64,000 nucleotides of DNA from Asterias rubens (taxonomy: Eukaryota; Echinodermata; Asteroidea; Forcipulatida; Asteriidae): NCBI RefSeq assembly GCF_902459465.1, contig NC_047068.1, positions 14,159,195-14,223,194 on the forward strand, given 5' to 3'. The notes beneath the pieces were generated by a model. The model was not told the DNA's origin. It saw nothing but the letters and a program-made list of their open reading frames with translations, and did not search any database. This document shows, one piece after another, positions 1-11,000 of the stretch (position 1 is its first letter; every line of letters starts with the position of its first letter). A program made the translations under genes and the position numbers.

Positions 1-18
1 ATGACAAAGATCTACTTG

Positions 19-71
19 GATGGAATGTTCCATTCAACTCGGCTCCGCCTCGTTGAATAGAACATTCCATC
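19..71. repeat. Short inverted repeat (hairpin)
   Basis: Arms 19-42 and 48-71 are reverse complements over 24 bases with about three mismatches. They are separated by a five-base loop and begin GATGGAATGTTC. This could be a MITE core or a cruciform-forming repeat. Confidence 0.7.
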
Positions 72-672
72 TTTCAACTCATGAACATATTCGCACCATT
101 GCACTCATAAACATTCATTATGTGTATACTATCAAATCTTGAAATTATTCTCATCATGGCACACAAGATCAATTATTGACAGCCCATGAAGCATTACAAC
201 CTACACAAATGTACTAGACTAGTGTACTAATTACATTACCACAGCAAGAATAATCCCACGGTATCCTAAGTGACAAGAGTACACCGACATGCCTTTGTAC
301 ATCTATTAAGTTAAAGATATTAATAAAATTATTAACCGTTTTTTAAAAACAGATTCCAAGATATTATTGTAAAAATTTACACCAAAGCTAAAAACTGCAT
401 GAGACAATTTGTGACACTAGGTGGCGCCAGATTTCTAGTCTTAACTTGCATATTTTATACCCGAACAACATTTACCGCAAAGGTCTGCTGCCCCCTAGTG
501 TTTATCTTTACAATTGAAATTTATGACATCGTTCCTGTAGAGATTAATTTAAAAGCATCATTTTATCAATCCTCAATTCAAAAAAATGAATAATAACTTA
601 AACAAATTCAAAATAAATACGAATACTATAAATGGATATTTCAAAACTACTTTGTTTGTGTTAAAATTTGAC

Positions 673-862
673 TAGCTTCTCTGCGTCGACCCTGGAGTGC
701 TCATTTAAGAGCTGACAAGAGCTAATCGATTGACGTCATGCACCTCTGGTCAGCCCCAAGTGACCCCCTTCCAAAATTAAGGCACTTTGGGCTGACCAGG
801 GAATGGCGTCAAAGCTATTCGAACGTACCGAGGGCAGACCCCAGTCGACCCGGGGAAGCTAA
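673..862. mobile_element. Foldback element with TAGCTTC...GTCGAC ends
   Basis: The left end TAGCTTCTCTGCGTCGAC and the reverse complement of the right end TAGCTTCCCCGGGTCGAC are near-identical. Inner inverted segments (ctggtcagcccc and gggctgaccag) extend the palindrome. There is no coding capacity, so this is a non-autonomous DNA element. Confidence 0.6.
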
Positions 863-1634
863 TTGAACACACCCTTTAAATACAACCCTTTTTAAAGATA
901 AGACACCATAAACTAAAACTTGTTTAATACAAGAAAAAGCAAAAAACAAACAAACAGCTAAACAATGTATATCTCCAAGGTTAAAAAAGTAGAAAAACCA
1001 TCAATTATACATGGATCCTATGGAACTACATGTACCATGCACTATTCTTACATCACGCAATCCACAACTAAATTGCACTCGCATAATATAAATAGACTCC
1101 GATCGTAAAAGTTGTAAAACAAGTTTCCTAGTGTTGAAAGACAATCTGTTTATTTGACTTTGGCCATATAGGATAAAAATGTGTATCAAAAAATGGTGAA
1201 TTAAAGAGACTCTAAAGAGAAAATACTTTGGGAAAAATGGGAGACTTTCAGATACTAGGCCCATGCAAGGCCGCTGACAAAGTAAAATTTCAGTTTTATT
1301 GCCAAATGAAGCTTCTCAAACCTTAACTTAGATTCGGTCTCCAGTTAGAGGAATCTTTTGATGTTGGTACGAGACACTTTGGGTCGCCGAGACATTATCT
1401 TTAATTTGCTACAAATGGGATGAGCTTAACCACTGAAGTTTCAAAAAGACTGATTTCATAAAGTCTAAACTTATGAATATGGATATGATGAAATAATGCA
1501 CTTTTTTTTCCATCCCCATGATGAAGAAGTTATTTTCTACATTGCTCAGTTTACCTGCAAATTTCAAAACATGATTTTCAATATTCACAATGCATACTCA
1601 ACTACACATTTAAGCCTTCGTGTGGTTGTAGATC

Positions 1635-1695
1635 AGAGGGAGGGGACTGGGGGAGGGGACTGGGGGAGAGGATGGGGAAGGGGGGGGGGAATGGG
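1635..1695 (+). repeat. G-rich minisatellite-like tract
   Basis: Repeats of a gaggggactggg-type unit run into an uninterrupted run of ten G. Many G-runs of three or more on the plus strand give clear quadruplex-forming potential. It lies just past the NCX stop in the expected 3' UTR, where the transcript (minus strand) would be C-rich. Confidence 0.75.
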
Positions 1696-1809
1696 AGTAA
1701 ACAGTTTTGTGGCATGCATTTTTCAGGAATCAGACAATTTGTAAGCTTTCTAACTCAATGCAACTGGATTTCAGCGTATTTACATTTGTAAATAAAACTT
1801 TTGCAATTT

Positions 1810-2052
1810 TTATTCAGATGGGAAAATAACTGAGTAGGCTTGAAGTGTTGAAAGCAGTACGTAAAGGAACCATAAGGATATAAGGAATACAGCACTGATG
1901 ATCTTGGGGACGAACGCTCCGCCCAACTCCGCCTTGCCGAAGATTGCGAGATTACGGCGTAACATGAGAACGCAGATGCATACCAAGGCACAGATGGTGT
2001 AGACAGTAACACTAAACGCAAGGTTACCGGCTGGGACCACGAATTCGTCATT
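1810..2052 (-). CDS. SLC8A: NCX last coding exon: final two membrane helices and stop
   Basis: Encodes residues 723-802 and TAA. The acceptor is aaacag|AAT. It contains LAFSVTVYTI (family: LAFSVTLFTI), a cytosolic LRR turn, the GGAFVPK segment and WFLYVLLSTLQAY, aligning with the conserved C-terminus WLLYIFFSSLEAY. The stop codon overlaps an AATAAA hexamer (1814-1809) that is too close to serve as this gene's poly(A) signal. Confidence 0.95.
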   Translation of the reverse strand, partial: NDEFVVPAGNLAFSVTVYTICALVCICVLMLRRNLAIFGKAELGGAFVPKIISAVFLISLWFLYVLLSTLQAYSVIFPSE

Positions 2053-5000
2053 CTGTTTGAAAACAAAGATACAGAGAATCAGGTATTATTACTATTTATT
2101 TGATTTATTTAAAACAACCCAAAACTATACAAAAATTTATAAAAAAGCAAACACAATAAATACAAGATATTAAGAGAAACACAAAGTTTCTAATCATCTG
2201 TAACAAATCTAACATCCAAGTGGGTGAGCAAGATTCATTAACAAAATTTTACACCAAAAACCGAACCTTCTAACAGCACCAAACCCTTCTCAAAACAAGC
2301 CTCGCAGTAAGCCTTACCTTAGCTGCCCAGTATAAAGACGCAATCAACCATGGGAAGCCCAGACCCAGAAACACGTTAACGGAGTTACTGCCAGTCACGT
2401 TCCCGATAGAATTATCCGCATACTTCTCGTTGAGGGCGGCGGTCTTACTTGCAAACAGATCAGGCAAACTGGTACCCAGCGCTACGATGGTAATGGCCGT
2501 CACAGATTTCTTCAAGCCGATGAGGCAACCGAAAATGGATGCTAGGTCACCGACCAAGGCCGTCAGAATCGTGATGAAGGATAGAGCTACGCCGAATGTG
2601 ATCCAACCGCCGCTGTTCAGAAACCCTGGAGGAGGCACGAGGGCGAAGATCACCTGGAGAAAGGGGATGAAAATTGGATAAATGGAGAATTTCAGTGGGG
2701 CACTTTTTATATCGGACAAATGAAGAATCTCAGTAGGTCACTTTTTTATAAAGCAGCAGAGTAATGTCGTGGGATTCCTTAGTTTGGCAATTGGAACCAA
2801 ACATTTGTTTCAATCCTATTTAGTCGTAGATAAATACCATAAAACTAACCTGTGAAAACTTCATTTCAAAAGGTGGAAGCGTTTCGAGATATTGCCAAAA
2901 ATCTGGAGTGGTTATGTTTACGCATGAATAATAATCTGCAACTGATTTGGGCTAAAGACCCAAATCAACTGTCACCAGGGGCATGTTGCCAACGACTCCT
3001 GGGGCTGAAAAAGGGTTACCCCCTTCACAGTCCATAAGGATGTAGGCTGGCATGGGTATCATCAACTAGAAGCCTGGCTGGTATAGCAGAATGCAATACC
3101 TCCCAACTTTTTACGAAGCAATAATGGTTAAGTGCCTTGCTCAGGGACAAAAGTTTCATGACCGGGATTAGAACCTAAACTCTGTGGCTGACAACACCAG
3201 AGCTTAGGTCCAGTGAACTAGACCGCTCCGCCATGACCGGTACAAATACAAATCTTTTGCCAAGTCTAAGTTCGGGGGTGGATTTCACAAAGAGTTTAAG
3301 ACTAGTCTTAACTCCAGTTAGGATGAGTTACCCGTCCTAATTTAGGACTATCCTAAAGTTATAGGAAGAAACTATAAACGAATAGTAAACTTGCGGGTAC
3401 AACGGAATGTAAATCTCGTTTGTGTGAGTGTTGGCTCTGAGAAGAGCCGGTTCCTAAAGTTGTTTAATTAATATCTCCCAGGACTATTCCTCAGTTAGGA
3501 CTAGTCCTAACTCTTTGTGAAATTGACCCCTGGATTTGAGTCCTACATGTACAATACTGTCCTGAATGTACAACACTGTCCTTCATGTACCTTAAATGCA
3601 AAGGTGATAAAGTGCAGGATGTAGTCAAATGCCGAAGCACCTTCAATGTCTCCGCCATTGACGTTCATGGCATCCACAAATTGGTCACCGTATGAAGAGT
3701 TGCCCATCTTCAACCGGTCCATGTTAACGTGAGTGATGGCAACCACGCGGTCCAGGATACCAGCATAATCTGTGAACAAATAATAAACAACATTTATAAC
3801 TAGCTTTAAGGCAGTGGACACTATTGGTAATTACTCAAAATAATTATTAGCATAAAACCTTATTTGGTAACGAGTAATGGGGAGAGGTTGATAGTATAAA
3901 ACATTGTGAGAAACGGCTCCCTCTGAAGTGAAGTAGTTTTCAAGAAAGAAGTACTTTTTTACGAATTTGATTTTAAGACCTCAGAATCAGATTTTGAGGT
4001 CTCAACACTAAAAATCAAGCATCTGAAAGCACACAAGTTCCTGTGACAAGGGTGTTTTTTCTTTCATTATTATCTCGCAACTTCGACGACCAATTGAGCT
4101 CAAATGTTCACAGGTTTGTTATTTTATGCATATGCTGGGATACACCAAGTGAGAAGACTGGTCTTTGACAATGTCCTATAGTGTCCATTGTCTTTAATTC
4201 GGTTGTTTCTAAGCCCACATTGAGTATTTTCCTGCAAGGTATGTTGTAGTACATTTAGACTAGCATCGTGTAATGGTTTACGAGGTGCTGTGGCACAATA
4301 TGCTGCCAATTACACCAGGAACACTAGGGCGAACCCCTTCTCTCTACGATAAGTGCACTGGGTTGTTTTATTTGCAGTACACAACACACAAGACCAACGG
4401 CTTTATGTCCCATCCCATCATGGTTAAGTGTCTTGCTTAAGGACACAAGTGTCATGACTGGGATTAGAACCCACACTCTGCTGATCAGAAACACCAGAGC
4501 TTGGGTCCGATGCTCCTAACCGCTCGGCCACAACACGCCACAAGCAAGTAGTTCATAACGTTAGTTTGGTTGAAATCATTCAACGCCCCTGCACCAAATC
4601 AAGCAAAGAATGGTCTTGGGGGAAAACAAACTTTTATGTTAACATCTTACAGGCAATTTATAGAAATCCAGCTTAGTGAACACGATCAGATAACGGAAGA
4701 GAACATTTTTGCTGAAGATATATATCCATGCATAAGAGACAAGGAGATCTGAGGGCAACTCTGTCATAAAATCATTGACTTAAGGACACCGCTCGAAATA
4801 GAAGCACTCACCGTCATCATTAATGATAGTCACGACAGTCTTCTTGAGTCTTCCAAGTTGAGCTCCTCCCGTTGGTTCATACAGCTCAATCTGGAAGCTC
4901 TCGTCTTTCTCATATTCTTGATCGTCGATGATGGGAATCTCAATCTCCTTCTCCTTCTCGTTATGCTCAAACACCAAGATACCTTCCCCTCCCATGTAAT

Positions 5001-8000
5001 CCTTGCCGTTGACCGCTTCCATGTCCTTGGTGCGCCACTGGACCTCGATTTTACCGTCGACACCTTGGTTTCTACCGACCGGAACAAAGACGACGCCGGC
5101 ACTCTCTTTGACGAGGTAACTTGTCTTGGTGAACTCTAGCACTCCGGGCTCTGGGGAAATAAACAGAAATAAAGTAGGGTTACAGTGACAGGAGGCCTGG
5201 CTGAGAACAAAATGGTTAAGCAAACTAATAAACAGCTCTATGAATCTGGGTACAAATCACCCTCGCTGTAACTTGTCCCAAAAGTAAGGACTACGGACAA
5301 ACCAGTAGTTCAATAAAAGGTGACCATTCATTCCACTACAGGGCCATAGCATCAGTTGCTGCTAAAAACAAATCATCATTTATAGATGTTTTTGTTAATA
5401 CCACTTGCTTTTTCGGTGTGCTTTCTGCCTCTCTCTCTATTCAAGTTTGTCCACTTGACTACATTTATTACACTAATTTACCCTGTTATGTTTGTTGTGC
5501 TGTCATTTAGCCTTCGAGAAAGACTCTGCTTGGGTCAAAACATCAGGCCAATAAACCATTTTATGCATTTAAACCATAGGTCCTTTGGTTGGTGAGCGGT
5601 TTGCAACAGCTTATTCTGTTTTCACAGCACACTTTTTACACTGAAAATGTTTGGTAAATGTATTTTATAAACCACATTGTATAGGTAGTTCCCACTCAAT
5701 GACACAGAGTTTTGCTATCTTTACAGGCAAATCAGTCATTTTTGTAAGGCACAACAACTATGCGTAAAAACTGCGTGCGGCATGCAGAAGTTTTATCAAA
5801 ACATCTTTAATGATTGGTTGATGAACCACTTGGCTTTGTAGAAAAATTAAAACGCTTGAAGCAGCTCACAACCAAACCTCAAAGTTGCCCGTAAAAAAAT
5901 GGTGGCCATCAGGAAAATATCTAATGATGATTTTTCAGTAGCAAATGATTCTGTGGCGTTTTGATGAGTACAAGTGAAGCCAACTCGCTGCACTGAATTT
6001 CCAAATAGCATGACCAGGGGGCCAATTTCTTAGAGATGCTTAACGGCCAATTTGTGTTTACTATATAAGTTTCCATTTCATAGCGTCGCTAGCCGTAAGC
6101 ACACAAAACAGGCATGCTAACCTTTCAGGGATTACTGTATAAAAATGAATGAAGTAAAAATGAAAATACATGGTATACGCTTAACCCGTGAAAATAGACC
6201 CTAATGTTTTAGCTTTAGATACAAACATCATCAGAAACAATTTAGACTGCATTAAACTTCCCCCATAGACTTCCATAGCAGAACCATGTGGTAAAGATTC
6301 TGCATGATGACAGAGACGCGTCTCTTCATTTATTACAAGAAAAAAAGCAATCCAGAAGGGATGAGAATTTCCAATGCGACCACCCATAAAAACAATTACA
6401 TCCAAATGTCCTCCATGTACAGGGCCAAATAAAATGAAAACGTGTTTAGCGTCCTGACTTTTTCAAAAAAGGAAGGAGGGCCTCTTTTTTTTCTTTCAAA
6501 ATGGCGCACGTCACATTTTGTTGTATGTAATCGTTCAAATGTATCCTTTTTTTTTTAAATGAAAAAGAAGAAGAAAAAAAAGGGCCCTTTTTTTAAAGGC
6601 CCTTTTTGTTCATGAAAAGAAAAAAAGAAAGGGGCTGCCTCTAAAAAGGAAGCAGGAAGGCACGCTAGACATGTTTTTTTAATATCAATGTCTTCTTTTT
6701 TTCTTGAAATGGTCACCATATGCCCATCTTGCTTCGTTGCTGTACATTAATTTCTGTGAGTAATCCGAGACATGCTCTGCATGATTGTTGCTGTTCTGAT
6801 ACCCTGTTCTACATCATCAAGTCCATACTGGAAATTGGAACTCCCAAAACAGCCATCAATTGACCCCTTGCACGCACGTCACATACGGTGATCTTGCCAC
6901 GCTCACTATTTTGGTGGGCAATAGGTTTAACGCCGCGTCGCCTAAAATGCACACTTCACTGAATAACGCACAGTGACATTGCCCTCCAAAAGGGCGCATT
7001 GAAGATTATTCTGATGATGGGTCGATAGAATTACATGTACTAAGGACCATAATATGCTCTACGGGGTTCTCCACAGGACTTTTCACGACTGTGGGGAGCA
7101 TCAACAGGGATGCAATCTACTATCTCCCCCTTCCCCGATCTACAAAGGTCTGTTGTAAATAATCCTGAACGAGAGGTCATTCTGGACCCAAGTTTGGGGA
7201 GTTTGACCAAATGACGCTGAATTGAAACAAGGTCCTTGGAATGTTTTCTACTTGATGTTTATCTTGGTTTTGATAGCCCTACTGTGCATGATTGAACATT
7301 CTAAATGGTTATCTCTTGATGATTTTGGTGCAATCAGTAAGAAAAAAAACTATTTAAAAAAACTTTGAAAATCTACTCTGCAGTAGTAGAATACAAAGCA
7401 AGACAAAGTCTCAAAAGAATAAATTCTACATGGCAGGTAGATACACACATGGTGTTACTACAAACCAAATTTATTTTGATACCTCACCACGTAATACCTC
7501 AGATCCATAAACTATCCAAACAAAATTGGCTGAAATTTGCGCGTATTAACCCAATACACTAGCTCGATACACTAGCCTTTGCATGGGGAGTTTCTTAGTA
7601 AGAATTTGAAATATGAGTTTGAAATGTGTGCTCTGTTCTGCCTTACCGTCGTCATTCATGATGATGACTTGCATGACGGAGCGATGGCCCAGGCTGGCCT
7701 CGTTGTTGGCGTCCATGGCCAGCTTAACGAAGAACGTCTCATCAGGCTCCCATTCATTATCATCAATAATCTCAATCTCGATGACTTTCTCTGTCTCTCC
7801 AGGCTCAAAGATGAGCGTGCTTCGCTGGGCGATGTAATCCGAACCCGCCTCCGCTGTACCGTTCACCGTCTCGTACCTGTGGGCATTCAAGTATCATAAA
7901 GATCGGTTTATCGTTAGTGAAAATTCGGCTGATTAATTCAGCTTTTATAAGAGCACAGTACTTCAACAACCTCTGTTATACCATTAACCGTCTCGTACCT

Positions 8001-11000
8001 GTGGGCATTCAAGTATCATAGTCTCCACTTTAAAGATTGGTTTATCGATGGTAAAAAGTCGGCTAATTAATTCAGCTTTAATAAGCATCACAGTGCTTTA
8101 ACTATCTCCGCTGTTCCATAAATCGTCTCATACCTGTGGGCATTCAATTATCATAGTCTCAACAATAAAGATCGGTTTATTGTTTAAAAAAAAAAGAAGT
8201 TTGCTAATGACTTTATCTTTTAATTTATAAGCACCACAGTACTTAAACAACCTCCACTGTACCGTTCATTGTCTCATACCTGTGGCCATTCAAGTATCAA
8301 AGTCTCAACTATATAGATCGGTTTATCGTTAGTAAAAAAAGTCGGCTAAATAATTCAACTTTTAAAGCACCGCAGTACTATATATTGCGCCACAGCACCT
8401 TGTAAACCATTATATGGTGCTATGTAAAGCACCTTAAGCATCACTGAATGACGGATGCGCGCTACATGTAAATAATTCCTTTTATCACCATACAGGATAA
8501 AAGGCCTTATACATTGTGTACTCAGCGCAACCTTAATTGTACTTGGCATGTTCCCAGCTTTACACACAGGGCATAATATATATATATATTGCAAGCATTA
8601 AGTTGTTGTTTCCCCTGTGCTGCATAGTGCAGAGTTCCAAACTCATAGCTGTGTTTCTGGGTCATGCTGTATTACATTTAGGTAGCAAATCGATGTATTA
8701 CATTGTTTTTGTTTCAACCAATCAAAGCGCCAGAAGTTTTGTTTTGGCGGGCTTGTTAATTTTATCTCTCACTTCGTCACAGTCATTCGTTTGGAATAGA
8801 TGTTTTTAATTTTCCCACCACCATCCCACTTACTCCACCGGTTTTTTGGCACTATTTTATGGTGGCTGTTTTGCTGCAATGGCATAATTGGAGGGTTCAG
8901 ACAGCCATTTTCCCCGTTTTGGTTGTTTATTGAACAACCTTTAATAATTATATACACCAATGGAATTTGTTAATTGGTTTTGGTATTGTTGCCATAGCGT
9001 GCGAAAGTTTCATGAGGCTATGATTCCGACTGAGGTTTCATCGGTGGAAGCGCAACTGTATCATTTGACTCTGTGTAATTAAACAGTGTATATTGTCAAC
9101 TTAATAATTTCTACAAAACACAGTAAAATTTATCTGGTGTAGGCCTTCACAAATTATATTGCGTTTGTGGCTGCTATCAGACTGTGGCAGTATTCCAACA
9201 ATTGTGTCTTGTTTATTTTATTGGAGTCTGAGTATAAGTATCCACTCTCGTTATTATTTAGTTATAACAACCCCTCAACCTGTGTGTATTCAAGCATCCT
9301 AGTATCTACTTGAAAGATTGGGTTAGCATTAGTAAAATGTCGGCTAATTCATGCAGTTTTTTTAAGCACCACAGTGTGTTAACTATAACAACTCCTATGG
9401 GCATTCAAGCAGAGTTCATCCAGGGTGTAGTGTCTACTCAAACGAAATGAGATCACACAGCAAAATTAACAATTTAATGGAGTGTTCCTTCTTGCGAGTC
9501 ATAATCTAGGCCTAAGCTAATTCCTCTCCGTGGGGAAATAAAAAAACGTCAAGGAATCAAGAAACATAACTAAAACTAGCTGCCGGGCAATCTCGGTGGT
9601 TTAGTTGGTATGACACACTGCTCTAGAATAGACCGCTCCAGTAGGCTCCGCCCGAGACGCACGTGTGAGCAAGAACACGTGGGCTCTCGATCCATGCCTT
9701 TCTGCACAACTCTGCCGGGCCCACCAAGATACGCGCACGCATGTCGGACCGTATTTGTTGGACCTTCGTTGCATTGTGATTGGTCAATACGCAATGGGGC
9801 GGAGCTTAGTGGATCGGTCATTTGCAAAGGTTGTGGGTTCGAATCCCTTTGTTGGGTTGCTGCCCACCTTTGTAAGCCATTTTGAGTTAGATGTCAATAA
9901 TGTTCATTGGCTCAGGGCAAGCTTTTATGGAAAGCAACCTCCAGAAAAGCAGACCCTGGTACCGATGTGCCATACACATTCATTCAGAATTGTGTACGGA
10001 TGTTCACCGTTACTTAAGGTATCTTCACAAAAGCTTGCCTCTAATCATGATAGTCTGAGTAATTCAAATTTAAGAGGTAACTTGTTATCCAGCAATTTGG
10101 CTGTTGCCCACCTTGTTGGAAAATCTCTTTCTAAAAGTTTTTTTTTTCTAAAATTTTAGTTTTATAGCAACTGCTTCCTCTTACCGTATAGTGACCTGGC
10201 AGCTCAGGAGTCCAAGACGTTCAACCACAATCTGCACCTTCTTCTCATTCTCATAGACGGCGCAGGACGAGGCTCTGAATTCCACAACGGCTTTAGTTCC
10301 TCCTGCAGATTGATCCGACTGAGGGAGGTTGGCCGGTAATTCCTTCTTCTTGATCTTCTCATACAACTATAAAGAAGGGAAAAGAAATAAGTAGACATTA
10401 GTTCAAAGTTTAACAGGCATGAAACATAAATGGCAATGTTCAAACAAATAATGAGTTCACCAAAAATGTACAATCAAATTATTGAAGCTGGGAGTGGCGG
10501 AATTAAAAACGGGCTCAAAGCGTAAAAGGCATAAGGATATAAATGGCACTGTTCAAAAAAATAATAAAGTCACACACAAAAAACCAATGAAACAATTGAA
10601 GCTTAAAACAAATCACGTCATCGGCTTCACCTCTGACTTAGACAAAGGTAACATGCTTCTACTAAGCAAAATTTGTCGGAGCTAAGCAATTCTTTGTTGT
10701 GCTGAACCTCAAAATAAAATTGTTGACCACAACATGCAGAATGTGTGGTAACTGTCCATGAATGCATGAAATATGCTTGATGCCACCAGCCTAAGCCAGA
10801 GCCGAAGCAGAAGCCATAGTTTAAAAAAAGGGCCCTCACCTTTCACAGGATCAGATACATTTGAAATAAATTTAACCACAGACCTAGAAATTCTAATGGG
10901 ATGCAACTTATGTGCAATGTATGAAACCCTTTATAAACACTTGATCCAGCCAAGGTTAGACGCCAGTAGCATCTGTGCTGTCTAGGACAACACTGGAATG

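Larger units (their letters stand above)
1..1809. other. 3' flank of NCX: likely 3' UTR then repeats
   Basis: No gene is recognised. On the minus strand the NCX 3' UTR should run down from 1809. AATAAA hexamers for that strand lie at 1295-1300 and 1149-1154 and are possible poly(A) signals. The stretch also holds a short perfect-looking hairpin at 19-71, a foldback element at about 673-862 and a G-rich tract at 1635-1695. Confidence 0.5.
2654..3590. other. NCX intron 6: SINE-like fragments and a foldback element
   Basis: This intron separates exons 7 and 6. At about 2950-3110 there is a repeat also found reversed at about 57290-57530. Next comes a tRNA-like fragment at 3110-3240 and a foldback element at 3274-3533. 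No further exon is seen. Confidence 0.6.
7877..10184. other. NCX intron 3 (2.3 kb)
   Basis: Apart from the tandem array, its outliers and a tRNA-headed SINE with a nested element at 9583-9900, the intron shows no exon or RNA gene. The stretch 8390-9250 looks unremarkable and AT-rich. Confidence 0.6.

Noticed and set aside
1809-1814. AATAAA as the poly(A) signal of the exchanger
   Set aside because: It overlaps the stop codon; cleavage would follow within about 20 bases, which is implausible for this gene.
6460-6680. A structured RNA in the purine/pyrimidine-rich stretch
   Set aside because: Low-complexity A/G and T/C runs with small palindromes produce spurious hairpins; no conserved-looking stem beyond that.
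9665-10159. A 164-codon plus-strand open frame
   Set aside because: It runs through a SINE, a nested foldback element and plain intron; no domain is visible and there is no splice or codon support.
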